Shown here one piece after another: positions 34,254 to 43,287 of a DNA stretch of 64,000 nt. Position 1 is the first letter of the stretch. Every line of letters starts with the position of its first letter. The notes under the pieces were generated by a model. That model ran no database searches, was not told the origin of the DNA, and was given only the letters and a program-made list of their open reading frames with translations. The DNA comes from Mesorhizobium sp. M7A.F.Ca.US.008.03.1.1. GTDB taxonomy: Bacteria > Pseudomonadota > Alphaproteobacteria > Rhizobiales > Rhizobiaceae. The DNA lies in assembly GCF_003997495.1 (NCBI RefSeq), contig NZ_RZRU01000008.1, positions 109,905-173,904 on the forward strand, given 5' to 3'. The position numbers were made by a program, and so were the translations under genes.

Positions 34254-34313
34254 CGGCCATCCTTGCGCCGGTCAAATCTAGCAGACCCGGGGCCGGAATC
34301 AAAAGCGCCCGGC

Positions 34314-34338
34314 TTTTGGCCGGGCGCTCCTCGTCCCC
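34314..34338 (-). terminator. Intrinsic terminator after the small two-helix protein gene
   Basis: AGCGCCCGG (34314-34322) and CCGGGCGCT (34330-34338) form a perfect 9-bp stem with a 7-nt loop. On the minus strand the stem is followed by TTTTGATT, so it ends transcription coming from 34525. Confidence 0.8.
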
Positions 34339-34354
34339 ACTTCAAGGGAAATGG

Positions 34355-34525
34355 TCAGGCGCCGCGCATCAAGCAGCCGCCGGCAAGCACGATGAAAGCA
34401 ATAAGCACGATCCACACCGATGCGAGTGGAATGAATGCAAGAACGCCAAGCGCGGCGAGGACGCCGATGATGGCGATAACAACGGAAATGATAAAAACGA
34501 TCTGCGTAGGTGCGCTAAGATTCAT
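34355..34525 (-). CDS. Small conserved two-helix membrane protein
   Basis: A 56-residue protein starting MNLSAPTQIVFII, with GGAGGAG 6 nt upstream, a near-perfect ribosome-binding site. It is almost entirely hydrophobic: helix 1 about residues 8-30 and helix 2 about 32-53, with a short LMRGA end. Small proteins of this kind are common in rhizobial membranes with no known function. It has its own terminator and looks like a single-gene unit. Confidence 0.7.
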   Translation of the reverse strand: MNLSAPTQIVFIISVVIAIIGVLAALGVLAFIPLASVWIVLIAFIVLAGGCLMRGA

Positions 34526-34577
34526 GTGTGGCTCCTCCAACATGATTCGAACAGCAGCATTCTATCAGGGCACGTGA

Positions 34578-35363
34578 TCACACACCAATCAGGGCCCGCA
34601 GCGGGTTCGCCGGGTCGGCCAGCAGCTTCATAGCAAGCGCCAGGCACACGATCACCAGCAGCGGCTTGATCAGTTTTGCGCCGATGCGCATGGCCAGACT
34701 GGCGCCGACGCGGGCGCCGATGAACTGGGCAATGCCCATCATCAGGCCGATCTTCCAATAGACGACACCGAAGGCCGCGAAGACGATGAAGCCGCCGATG
34801 TTGGAGGCGAAGTTGAGCAGCTTGGTATGGGCCGTCGCCTTGAGCACGCCGTAGCCGGCAAGTGCCACGAAAGCCAGCATGTAAAAGGAGCCGGCACCTG
34901 GTCCGAACAAGCCATCGTAGAAGCCGATCGCAGGCACCAGGGTCAGTCCAAACAGGAACGGCGACAGGCGCTCGGCCCGGTCGACATCGTTCATATTGGG
35001 CTTGAACGCGAAGTAGAGCGCGATGGCGATCAGCACGATGGGCAGCGCGGCCCGCAGAATGTCACCCGGCACGATCGTTGCCAGCAAGGCGCCGACGGCG
35101 CTTCCGACAAGGGCCAGAAGCGCCGACGGCAATTGCCGGCGGAGGTCGACATGACCCTTCGATGCATAGTGGATGGTCGCCGAGCCCGAGCCGAACATCC
35201 CTTGTAGTTTGTTGGTGGCGAGCGCCTGGACCGGCGTGAAGCCGGCAAGCAGCAGCGCCGGCACGGTGATCAGCCCGCCGCCGCCGGCGATCGAATCGAC
35301 AAAGCCCGCGGCAAAGGCGGCGAAGGCGAGCATGGCGACGGTCTGGATACTAAGGTCGATCAT
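34578..35363 (-). CDS. TauE/SafE family anion exporter
   Basis: A 261-residue polytopic membrane protein. The characteristic AGFVDSIAGGGGLITVPALLLAGF repeat is at the start, and LVPAIGFYDGLFGPGAGSFY, the second half-repeat, is in the middle. Eight hydrophobic segments are visible. Family members export sulfite, sulfoacetate or other organic anions, for example in taurine breakdown. ATG 35363 is preferred; the frame is open to a TTG at 35393. No sulfur-oxidation genes adjoin it, so the anion is unknown. Confidence 0.87.
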   Translation of the reverse strand: MIDLSIQTVAMLAFAAFAAGFVDSIAGGGGLITVPALLLAGFTPVQALATNKLQGMFGSGSATIHYASKGHVDLRRQLPSALLALVGSAVGALLATIVPGDILRAALPIVLIAIALYFAFKPNMNDVDRAERLSPFLFGLTLVPAIGFYDGLFGPGAGSFYMLAFVALAGYGVLKATAHTKLLNFASNIGGFIVFAAFGVVYWKIGLMMGIAQFIGARVGASLAMRIGAKLIKPLLVIVCLALAMKLLADPANPLRALIGV

Positions 35364-35513
35364 CTGGGGTATGGAGGTGTCCGGCCGGCTCAAATATCGA
35401 GCGTTCGACCACGGCCGCCCTGTTTGCGCAAGATCGATTCCGCGCTACTTCTATCCAAGCGCATCGCGCTTGGATTTGTGTTTGTGTGTAGTCAACCCGG
35501 AAAGAGGCTCCTG

Positions 35514-35945
35514 ATGGCATTCGCATTGCTGGACCAGATACGTCAGATCTTCGACGGCGACCCCGGCGTGCGCAAGGTGGCGGACGATCCGGTCCTGTCG
35601 GCGGAACTGCTGATGCTGTTTCGCATGATCCTGGCCGACGGGTCGGTCAGCGAGAGCGAGATGGTTGCCTTCCGGCGCATCTGCAAGGACGCCTTCGGCA
35701 TTCAGGAAAGCAGCATCGACAGCGTCATCGAATATCTCAATGAGTTCGGCTACGAGACCAATGGCTCACAGGCGATCGCACTGTTCCGCGACCTCGACGT
35801 CGAACGGCGCCGGCAATTGGCCAAACATATGGCGGAGATCGCCAAGGCGGATTCGCAACTGGCCGAGAGCGAGATCCGACTGCTGCGCCGCACGCTCGAC
35901 CTGCTCGATATCAGCCCGGTCGATGTGGTGAAGCCGCAGGAGTGA
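35514..35945 (+). CDS. TerB-like protein
   Basis: A 143-residue, all-helical acidic protein starting MAFALLDQIRQIFDGD with AAAGAGG upstream. The central LLMLFRMILADGSVSESEMVAFRRICKDAFG and KHMAEIAKADSQLAESEIRLLRRTLDLLDI repeats carry the acidic residues of the TerB (tellurite resistance/YebE-like) fold, which binds metal in better-known relatives. No other tellurite genes are nearby. Its function is not known; it may act as a stress-related metal-binding scaffold, which is a guess. Confidence 0.8.
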   Translation: MAFALLDQIRQIFDGDPGVRKVADDPVLSAELLMLFRMILADGSVSESEMVAFRRICKDAFGIQESSIDSVIEYLNEFGYETNGSQAIALFRDLDVERRRQLAKHMAEIAKADSQLAESEIRLLRRTLDLLDISPVDVVKPQE

Positions 35946-35965
35946 TTGGGCGCCTTCTCTCCTGA

Positions 35966-37588
35966 TCAGCCTTGCTCTCGCAGCCGCTTCGCGATTGCCC
36001 GGTGCAAATCAGGGGCGGCGGTGACAAGCGCCTTGGCAGCCTCGGACTGCGGGTGGTCGAGCACCTCGCTCGTCTTGCCGCGCTCGACGATCTTGCCGTC
36101 ATGCATGACCAGCACCTCGTCCGTGATGGCGCGGGCCACGGTCAGATCGTGGGTGATGAAGAGATAGGCGATGCCGAGCTTCTGGTTGAGCTCGGCGAAC
36201 AAATCGAGGATCTGGGCGCGGATCGAGACGTCGAGCGCCGAGACCGGCTCGTCGGCGACGACCAGTTTCGGACGGGTGATGATGGCGCGGGCGATCGACA
36301 GGCGCTGGCGCTGGCCGCCGGAAAACTCATGCGGGTACTTGTCCAAGTCGCTGATGCCGAGGCCGACTTCGTGCAGCGCATGCGCCACCATTTCGCGGCG
36401 CTCGGCGCTTGTCGGCTTTTTCTCCAGCACATGCAGGGGTTCGGCGACCAGTTTTTCGACCTTCTGACGCGGGTCGAACGAGCCATAGGGATCCTGGAAG
36501 ACGACCTGCATGTCACGCCGGGCCGGCTTCAGTTCGGCTTCGCTCTTGCCGGTGATGGTCTCGTCTCGAAACCGGATCGTGCCCGAGCTTGGCCGGTCCA
36601 GCGCCAGGATCATGCGGGCGAGCGTTGACTTGCCGCAGCCGGAGCGCCCGACCAGCGCCACCGATTGGCCCGGCGCCATCGACAGGGAGACGTCGTCGAC
36701 AGCGCGGATCGTTGGCGCCCGTTTGAACAGCGAGGTGCGCCGGCCTGGGTAGTCGCGGGTCACGCCCTCGACCTCGAGCAAAGGTCGGGCCGTCTCGATG
36801 CCATGCGGCCTGGCGCGCGCCGGCACATGCATCGAGGCCTGCGCCAACTGGCGCGTGTAGGGGTGGAGCTGTTCGGACAGCGTGCGCGCCGTGTCGCCGG
36901 CCTCCATCACCTCGCCGTGGCGCAGGATGGTGATGCGGTCGGCCATCTCGATGACCACGGCGAGGTCGTGCGAGATCAGGAGCAGGCCCATGCGGCTTTC
37001 GGCGACGAGGTCGCGCAGCAGGTCGAGGATTTGTGCCTGCAGCACCACGTCGAGCGCCGTCGTCGGTTCATCAGCGATCAGCAGCTTCGGCTTCAGCGCG
37101 CAAGCAATGGCGATGACGACGCGCTGGCGCTGGCCGCCTGACAGTTCGTGCGGGTAGCGCGACATCGGGAATTTCGCTTCGGGCAAGCCGACACGGTCGA
37201 GCATTTTTCGCGCCCGGTCTTCGGCCTCGGCGCGGCTGGCCCTGGTGTGCCAGCGTATGCCTTCGGCAACCTGTTCGCCGATGGTCTTGACCGGATTGAG
37301 CGCCGTCATCGGCTCCTGGAACACCATGCCGATGTCGTCGCCGCGCAGCGCGCACATCTGGTCCTCGGTTGCCGCGAGGATGTCGATGCCGTCGAATGTG
37401 ACGCGTCCGGTGGCGCGCGCGGCATGGGGCAGAAGCTGCATCACCGCCAGCGCGGTCATCGATTTGCCGGAACCGGATTCGCCGACCAGCCCCATCACCT
37501 CACCGGGCGCGACGGAAAGCTCCACACCCTTGAGGATCTGCGTGTCGCCGATGGTCAGCGACAGGTTCTCGATGTCGAGCAGGCTCAT
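35966..37588 (-). CDS. ABC transporter, fused dual ATP-binding protein (peptide/opine type)
   Basis: A 540-residue protein with two ATPase modules. Each has Walker A (GLVGESGSGKS near 35; VGRSGCGKS near 320), the LSGGQRQRV or FSGGQRQRL signature, and Walker B with LLIADEPTTALD and LVVADEPVSALD. This is the DppD-DppF fusion form. Starting at 37588 it overlaps the permease stop by ATGA. With two permeases and a family 5 binding protein upstream, it completes an importer for peptides or peptide-like compounds, energised in the cytoplasm. Confidence 0.92.
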   Translation of the reverse strand: MSLLDIENLSLTIGDTQILKGVELSVAPGEVMGLVGESGSGKSMTALAVMQLLPHAARATGRVTFDGIDILAATEDQMCALRGDDIGMVFQEPMTALNPVKTIGEQVAEGIRWHTRASRAEAEDRARKMLDRVGLPEAKFPMSRYPHELSGGQRQRVVIAIACALKPKLLIADEPTTALDVVLQAQILDLLRDLVAESRMGLLLISHDLAVVIEMADRITILRHGEVMEAGDTARTLSEQLHPYTRQLAQASMHVPARARPHGIETARPLLEVEGVTRDYPGRRTSLFKRAPTIRAVDDVSLSMAPGQSVALVGRSGCGKSTLARMILALDRPSSGTIRFRDETITGKSEAELKPARRDMQVVFQDPYGSFDPRQKVEKLVAEPLHVLEKKPTSAERREMVAHALHEVGLGISDLDKYPHEFSGGQRQRLSIARAIITRPKLVVADEPVSALDVSIRAQILDLFAELNQKLGIAYLFITHDLTVARAITDEVLVMHDGKIVERGKTSEVLDHPQSEAAKALVTAAPDLHRAIAKRLREQG

Positions 37589-38454
37589 CGCTGCCGCCGC
37601 GATTTCGGATCGAGGATGTCGGCGATGCCGTCGCCCAGGAGGTTCAGCCCCAGCACGGCGACAACGATCGCCATGCCCGGAAAGATCGCCATCCATGGCG
37701 CCACCACCATGCGGGTCTGCGCGTCGAACAGCATGCGGCCCCAGCTCGGCATTGGCGGTTGCGCACCCAGGCCCAGATAGGAAAGCCCGGCCTCGGCCAG
37801 GATGCCCAGAGCGAACTGGATGGTGCCTTGCACCAGGAGCAGCGTGGCGATGTTGGGCAGCACATGTTCGATTGTGATCTGCGCGCTGCTCTTGCCGGCG
37901 GCGCGTGCGGCGAGAATGAACTCGCGCGGCCAGATCGCCAGCGCGCCGGCCCGGGCGACACGCGCGAAGACCGGGATGTTGAAGATACCGATGGCGATGA
38001 TGGCGTTGACGGCACCCGGCCCGAAGATGGCGGTGATCATGATCGCCGACAGCAAAGCCGGGAAGGCGAAGACGAGATCGTTCAGCCGCATCAGCGCTTC
38101 GTCGACGAGGCCGCCGCGTGCCGCTGCAAAGGCGCCGAGCGGCACGCCGACGCCCATGCCGATGCCGACCGCAACCAGCGCCACGGCAATCGAATTGCGG
38201 GCGCCGACCATGACCATCGACAGGATGTCGCGGCCGAAATGATCGGTGCCGAACCAGTGCGCCAGCGAGGGTGCCTGCGTCTTGTCCGATATCACCAGTT
38301 TTGTGACGTCGTAGGGCGTCCAGGCATAAGAGACTGCAGCCATTGCCAGGATCAGCAGGGTGATGACGAAACCGGCAACGAAGGCGGTATTCCCAAATGC
38401 CTTGGCCAGGATGCTGCCGAACGTCTCCTCAGGGATGTCGATGTGCAGCGTCAT
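37585..38454 (-). CDS. ABC transporter permease, DppC type
   Basis: A 289-residue inner-membrane permease starting MTLHIDIPEETFG. It has six hydrophobic segments and the EAA-type loop (REFILAARAAGKSSAQITIEHVLPN) that docks on the ATPase. The N-terminal part has the DppC-type opening APSLAHWFGTDHFGRDILS. It overlaps the upstream permease by ATGA and the ATPase by ATGA, so the three cytoplasmic-side genes are tightly coupled. Confidence 0.92.
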   Translation of the reverse strand: MTLHIDIPEETFGSILAKAFGNTAFVAGFVITLLILAMAAVSYAWTPYDVTKLVISDKTQAPSLAHWFGTDHFGRDILSMVMVGARNSIAVALVAVGIGMGVGVPLGAFAAARGGLVDEALMRLNDLVFAFPALLSAIMITAIFGPGAVNAIIAIGIFNIPVFARVARAGALAIWPREFILAARAAGKSSAQITIEHVLPNIATLLLVQGTIQFALGILAEAGLSYLGLGAQPPMPSWGRMLFDAQTRMVVAPWMAIFPGMAIVVAVLGLNLLGDGIADILDPKSRRQR

Positions 38455-39398
38455 TGCCGGCTTCTCAGGCGCGGATCGACCACCGCATAGGAAAGGTCGA
38501 CGAGAAGGTTGACGGCGATGACGGCGGCGACCAGCAGCATGACGACGCTTTCGACGACGATCAGGTCGCGCTGGGTGATGGCCTGGAACACCAGCCGGCC
38601 GAGGCCGGGCAGATAAAAGACATTCTCGATGATGATGGTGCCGGCAAGCAGAAAGGCGAACTGCAGGCCCAGAATGGTCAGCACCGGGATCATGGCGTTG
38701 CGCAGTGCATGCCGCCACAGCACGGCTCGGTGGGGCAAGCCCTTGGCGCGGGCGGTGCGGATATAGTCCTCGTTCAGCACCTCGATCAGCGCAGAGCGGG
38801 TGACGCGCGCCAGGATCGCGGCTTGCGGCAAGGCAAGCGCCACCGCCGGCAGCAGCAGCGATTTCAAGGCTGGCCAGACGCCGGCACTCCAGCCGGGAAA
38901 GCCTCCGGCAGGAACCAGACGCAGCCAGACGGCGAAGACATAGATCAGCATCAGCGCGAACCAGAAATTGGGTACGGCAACGCCAAGCTGTGCGGCGCCC
39001 ATCGCCACAGTATCACCGGCGCGTCCTCGCCGGCTGGCGGAAAACAGGCCAACGGGAATCGCGATGATGGTGGAAAGCGCGAGCGCAATCAGCGCCAGCG
39101 GCAGCGAGACGGCCAGCCGCTCGCGCACCAGATCGATGACCGGCACCGAATAGGTGTAGGAGCGGCCGAAATCGAGGCTAAGCAGGCCGCCGGCCCAGTG
39201 CAGATAGCGCAAGGCCAGCGGCGCGTTGAGGCCCATCTGGTTGCGCAGCAATTCGACCTGGTCGGCGCTGGCGTTCAGACCCAGCATCAGCCGCGCCGGG
39301 TCGCCGGGCAGGATCTCCAGCACGGCGAACACCACTATCGAAGCCAGCACCAGCGTGGCGATGGCGATAGCGAGGCGTTTTAGGAGATAGGCGGTCAT
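38451..39398 (-). CDS. ABC transporter permease, DppB type
   Basis: A 315-residue permease starting MTAYLLKRLAIAIATLVLAS, the usual DppB N-terminal helix. The ASIVVFAVLEILPGDPARLMLG motif after helix 1 and the EAA loop NEDYIRTARAKGLPHRAVLWRHALRNA are present. The frame is open upstream into the palindromic element at 39462-39614, but ATG 39398 is the family start. It is 255 nt from the binding-protein gene, with that element in between. Confidence 0.92.
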   Translation of the reverse strand: MTAYLLKRLAIAIATLVLASIVVFAVLEILPGDPARLMLGLNASADQVELLRNQMGLNAPLALRYLHWAGGLLSLDFGRSYTYSVPVIDLVRERLAVSLPLALIALALSTIIAIPVGLFSASRRGRAGDTVAMGAAQLGVAVPNFWFALMLIYVFAVWLRLVPAGGFPGWSAGVWPALKSLLLPAVALALPQAAILARVTRSALIEVLNEDYIRTARAKGLPHRAVLWRHALRNAMIPVLTILGLQFAFLLAGTIIIENVFYLPGLGRLVFQAITQRDLIVVESVVMLLVAAVIAVNLLVDLSYAVVDPRLRSRQ

Positions 39399-39461
39399 GG
39401 GGGCGAAAGAACCACTGCGTTGTCTGTCACAAAGATCGGGCTGCCGTATCGTTCTACGGCG

Positions 39462-39614
39462 CCCCCTCTGTCCTGCCGGACATCTCCCCCTCAAGGAGGG
39501 AGATTGGCAGTTTCGGCGCCGGCGGCACAAATACTGCGTAGATGATTGGCGAAAGCAGCGGCGAGAGCGCAATCTCCCCCCTTGAGGGGGAGATGCCCGG
39601 CAGGGCAGAGGGGG
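39462..39614. repeat. MITE-like palindromic element in the ABC operon
   Basis: About 153 bp with terminal inverted repeats of 35 bp (39462-39496 and 39580-39614) that match at 33 positions. The arms run from CCCCCTCTG at the outer end to CTCAAGG. The inner 80 nt carries no reading frame. It interrupts the minus-strand operon between the binding-protein stop and the first permease start, where it may set the relative expression of the two. No flanking direct repeat is obvious. Confidence 0.75.
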
Positions 39615-39653
39615 GTGGGACGGAGTGCACCTTGCGCCTTTGACCGACCGACC

Positions 39654-41132
39654 TCACTCGCTCCACTTCACCTTGGTCAAATCATTGGCCTGGATCGGGG
39701 CGTTCTCCCACAACCCTTGCAGCTTGGCGTCCCAGACGCCGACCTTGGGGAGTTCGTAGAGAAAGCCGACCACGGCATCGTCCGCCAGGATCTTCTGCGC
39801 TTGCCCCAGCAATTCCTTGCGCTTGGCTTCGTCGGAGGTGACGCCGAGATCGGCAATCACCTTGTCGAAGGCCGGGTTGTCGTAGTTGAAGTAATAATCC
39901 TTGCGCGAATAGATATCGATGTCGTTGGGTTCGGTGTGCGAGACGATGGTCAGGTCGTAGTCCTTCTTGGTGAACACCTGATCCAGCCACTGCGCCCATT
40001 CGACCGGAATGATTTCGAGATCGATGCCGACGTCGCGAAGCTGCGAGGCGATGATCTCGCCGCCGAGCCTGGCATAGGTGGGTGGCGGCAGCTTCAGCGT
40101 CGCCTTGAAGCCGTTCTCCAGCCCCGCTTCCTTCAGCAATTCCTTTGCCTTGGCAACATCATGCGGGTAGCGGCCGGTGAGGTCGACATAATCCTTGTTG
40201 GCGGGCGACATGTGCGAGCCGATCGGCACGCCGAGGCCGGCGGAGGCGCCGTCGATGATCGCTTTGCGGTCGAGTGCGTAGGAGATCGCCTGCCTCACCT
40301 GCAATTTGTCGAAAGGCGGCTTCTTGTTGTTGATCGACAGGATGGTCTCACCCTCGGTCGCGCCGATCACAATCTTGAAGCGCGGGTCGTCCTTGACCTG
40401 GGCGACGCTGTCGGCATCGAAGAACGGGAAAGCCTGGATATCGCCCGAGAGCAGCGCCGGCACATAGGCCGCGGCATCCGGCACGATGCGAAATTCGGCC
40501 TTGTCGAGGGACGCCGGTGTGCCCCAGTAATTGTCTGATTTGACCAGGGTGATCGACGATCCCTTGGCCCAGTTCTGGAACTTGAACGGGCCGGTACCAA
40601 CAGGCTTTTCCTTGTTGGTGTCGGCCGATTCGGGCGCCACGATCACCGCGTCGCCCCAGCCCATATTGTAGAGGAACGAGCCCTGCGGGTTCTTCAGCGT
40701 GACCTTGACGGTTGCCGCGTCGACCACATCGACCGTGTCGATGGCTGCGAACAGGCCCTTTTGCGCGTTGACCGAATTGTCTGCGCGGGCACGATCGAGC
40801 GAGAATTTCACGTCGCTGGCGTCGAAGTCGGTACCGTCGTGGAATTTCACGCCGGTGTGCAGCTTGAAAGTGTAGACCTTGCCGTCATCGGAAATGGTCC
40901 AGCTTTCGGCCAGATCCGGCAGCACCTCGCCCTTCGACCCGATGCGCGTCAGGCCTTCGAACACATTGGCGTAGAGAACCTCGTCGATCGCCGCGGCGGC
41001 ACCGGCGGTCGGATCGAGATGCGGGGGTTCGAGGGGAATGCCGATGACCAGATCGGTTCGCGCGGCAAACGCAGAGGTGCCGGCGGCCAGCGACAGCACC
41101 GCGGCCGCCAGAATGGTTTTCCACAATTTCAT
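39654..41132 (-). CDS. ABC transporter substrate-binding protein, family 5 (peptide type)
   Basis: A 492-residue periplasmic binding protein starting MKLWKTILAAAVLSLAAGTSAFA, a clear signal peptide cut near residue 23, with GGGAG 8 nt upstream. The SBP_bac_5 landmarks are LVIGIPLEPPHLDPTAGAAA, LPDLAESWTISDDGKVYTFKLHTGVKFHDG and KPVGTGPFKFQNW. Members bind oligopeptides, opines or nickel complexes. It delivers substrate to the permeases encoded downstream. It lies 162 nt after an M20 deacylase gene. Confidence 0.92.
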   Translation of the reverse strand: MKLWKTILAAAVLSLAAGTSAFAARTDLVIGIPLEPPHLDPTAGAAAAIDEVLYANVFEGLTRIGSKGEVLPDLAESWTISDDGKVYTFKLHTGVKFHDGTDFDASDVKFSLDRARADNSVNAQKGLFAAIDTVDVVDAATVKVTLKNPQGSFLYNMGWGDAVIVAPESADTNKEKPVGTGPFKFQNWAKGSSITLVKSDNYWGTPASLDKAEFRIVPDAAAYVPALLSGDIQAFPFFDADSVAQVKDDPRFKIVIGATEGETILSINNKKPPFDKLQVRQAISYALDRKAIIDGASAGLGVPIGSHMSPANKDYVDLTGRYPHDVAKAKELLKEAGLENGFKATLKLPPPTYARLGGEIIASQLRDVGIDLEIIPVEWAQWLDQVFTKKDYDLTIVSHTEPNDIDIYSRKDYYFNYDNPAFDKVIADLGVTSDEAKRKELLGQAQKILADDAVVGFLYELPKVGVWDAKLQGLWENAPIQANDLTKVKWSE

Positions 41133-41294
41133 CGTGCAACTCCCCATGCGTTCAGACAGGTGCTCAAACCCGGGCGATAGAAGCGTGATTTCGCCACGGA
41201 GTAAATTGCGTTTCGTTCTGCCCGTTGGCGTGGCCGGGAATGTTTTTGTCCTGGCGGCCTCGTCGGCGGGTCGAAGCTTGTCGCTGTGCGCACC

Positions 41295-42575
41295 TTATCC
41301 CTTGGCTGTGCCGCGCAGCAGCACGTTGAGCCCTATCGCCATCACCTTGGCCGATTCCACCATGTCCGATATGCCGACCCATTCGTCCGGCCGGTGGGCG
41401 AGGTCGAGAATGCCCGGCCCATAGGCGATGCAATCATAGATATGGCCGATGCGGGCTATGTGCTTCTGGTCGTAGGTGCCGGGCGAAATGACATAGTCGG
41501 GTTCGCGGTCGAAGATCGCCATGATGCCTTGCGCAACCGCCTTGACCACCGGCGCGTCGCGCTCGGTCATCAGGGGCAAGACTTCCATCAGGTCGCGTAT
41601 TTCGTAGTCGAATTTTGTCCGCTCGCGCTTCAGTCGATCGAGAATACCGGTCACTTCGCCTTTGACGGTGTCGAGATCTTCCTCGAGGAGGAAGCGACGG
41701 TCGATGGTCAGCCGGCAGGAATCGGGCACGTTGGGCGAGGGCAGGCCGGGTCGGAAATCCTCGGTCTGGCCGCCATGGATCGAATTGATGTTCATGGTCG
41801 AGCGTTTTGCCTCTTCGGGCACGACCGGCATGCGCGTCATCTTGCGGTCGAGCGCGGGGAACAGTTCGTCCTCGAAAGCCCGCAGCACGGCGCCCATATG
41901 GCGCACCGCGTTGTCGCCGAGAAACGGCATCGAGCCGTGCGCGATCTCGCCCTTGGTCTCGATCTCCGCCCACCAGACGCCACGATGACCGAGGCAGATG
42001 CGGTCCTTGTTCAACGGCTCGGGAATGATGACATGGTCGACCCTGGGTTTTGAGAAATAGCCAAGCCTGGCCAAATGGGCGACGCCGCCGAAGCCGCCGG
42101 ACTCTTCGTCGACGGTGCCGGATATTTCGATGGCGCCTGGAAAATCGGGGAAGACTTCCAGGAAGGCTTCGACGGCGATGATCGAGGCGGCAAGACCGCC
42201 CTTCATGTCGCAGGCGCCGCGGCCATAGACCTTGCCGTCCTTGACGATGCCCGCGAAGGGATCGACGGTCCAGCCGTCGCCCGCTTCGACGACGTCGATA
42301 TGCGAGTTGAAATGGACGCAGGCGCCTGATGATCTCCCGTCGAAACGGGCAACCACATTGACGCGCGGATAGCGGTCGGTGTCGCCGGGCGTGCCTTCGG
42401 CGCGGATGAACTCGGTCTCGAAACCGCTCTTCTTCAGCCGCGCGCCGAGATATTCGGCGCATGGCCGATAGGCCTCGCCAGGTGGATTGATGGTCGGAAA
42501 ACGGATCAGCTCGGCGGTCAGCGCGACGACATCGTCGCGCCTGTCATCGATTGCCTGGAGGAGTCGCTGGTTCAT
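41295..42575 (-). CDS. M20 family deacylase (ArgE/DapE type)
   Basis: A 426-residue zinc amidohydrolase. Metal and catalytic residues are visible in VHFNSHIDVVEAGDGW (H, D), GRGACDMKGG (bridging D), GTVDEESGG (general base E and metal E), and a late SPGTYDQKHIARIGH. It removes an acyl group from an N-acyl amino acid. Together with the transporter encoded downstream on the same strand, it suggests import and hydrolysis of acylated amino acids or dipeptides. The exact substrate is not known. Confidence 0.9.
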   Translation of the reverse strand: MNQRLLQAIDDRRDDVVALTAELIRFPTINPPGEAYRPCAEYLGARLKKSGFETEFIRAEGTPGDTDRYPRVNVVARFDGRSSGACVHFNSHIDVVEAGDGWTVDPFAGIVKDGKVYGRGACDMKGGLAASIIAVEAFLEVFPDFPGAIEISGTVDEESGGFGGVAHLARLGYFSKPRVDHVIIPEPLNKDRICLGHRGVWWAEIETKGEIAHGSMPFLGDNAVRHMGAVLRAFEDELFPALDRKMTRMPVVPEEAKRSTMNINSIHGGQTEDFRPGLPSPNVPDSCRLTIDRRFLLEEDLDTVKGEVTGILDRLKRERTKFDYEIRDLMEVLPLMTERDAPVVKAVAQGIMAIFDREPDYVISPGTYDQKHIARIGHIYDCIAYGPGILDLAHRPDEWVGISDMVESAKVMAIGLNVLLRGTAKG

Positions 42576-42797
42576 GCGCAGAGTTGAGCAGCGATCTCAG
42601 CGATTTTGCAAGCCCGCAGGCGGTCAAGCCGGTGCGGCGTGTCGTTGCGGCAACTATTGCGGGAAATCGTTCAAATTCGCTGCTTTGGATTGGCGAATTG
42701 GTCAAGGTGTGTGTGTTAGCCCGTGCATCTGCCATTAAAAAGATGAAAAACAATTAGAGGGCAGGCAGGTTAGGGGCAATCAAAGGGGTTTGATCGC

Positions 42798-43226
42798 ATG
42801 AAAAAGACAGTTCTCATGGCAGCCATGTTTGTTGCGATGCTGTTCGGTGCTTCGGGGCAGGGCTGGGCAGCCAGCCTCGTTGCAAATATAGACGTGTCGT
42901 CGCAGACGATGACCGTCAGATATGGCGCGTCGGTTTACCGGTGGAGTGTCTCCACCGCCCGCACCGGCTATTTCACGCCGCGCGGCACCTATCGGCCGCA
43001 GCGCACGGCCAGGATGTGGTATTCACGCAAATACCACATGTCGCCGATGCCCTATTCGGTGTTCTTCCATGGCGGCTATGCCATCCATGGAACCGGCGCC
43101 GTCCGGCAGCTCGGCCGCCCCGCGTCGCATGGCTGCGTGAGGCTGCACACGGCCAATGCCGCAACGTTCTATTCGATGGTGCGGGAAGTGGGCTTCGGCA
43201 ACACACGCATTGTCGTCACCAACTGA
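42798..43226 (+). CDS. L,D-transpeptidase (YkuD family)
   Basis: A 142-residue secreted enzyme starting MKKTVLMAAMFVAMLFGASGQGWA, a signal peptide, with AAGGGG 8 nt upstream. The YkuD domain is compact, with the histidine in YAIHGTGAV and the nucleophile cysteine in RPASHGCVRLHTANA, the SHGCVRL motif of the family. Such enzymes form 3-3 crosslinks in peptidoglycan or anchor lipoproteins to it. It is a stand-alone gene divergent from the M20 gene. Confidence 0.93.
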   Translation: MKKTVLMAAMFVAMLFGASGQGWAASLVANIDVSSQTMTVRYGASVYRWSVSTARTGYFTPRGTYRPQRTARMWYSRKYHMSPMPYSVFFHGGYAIHGTGAVRQLGRPASHGCVRLHTANAATFYSMVREVGFGNTRIVVTN

Positions 43227-43287
43227 GGCGATTCAGGTTCGCTGTTATCTGCTGGCGCAAGGCTAACACCCACGCCAGCAGCTCTGC

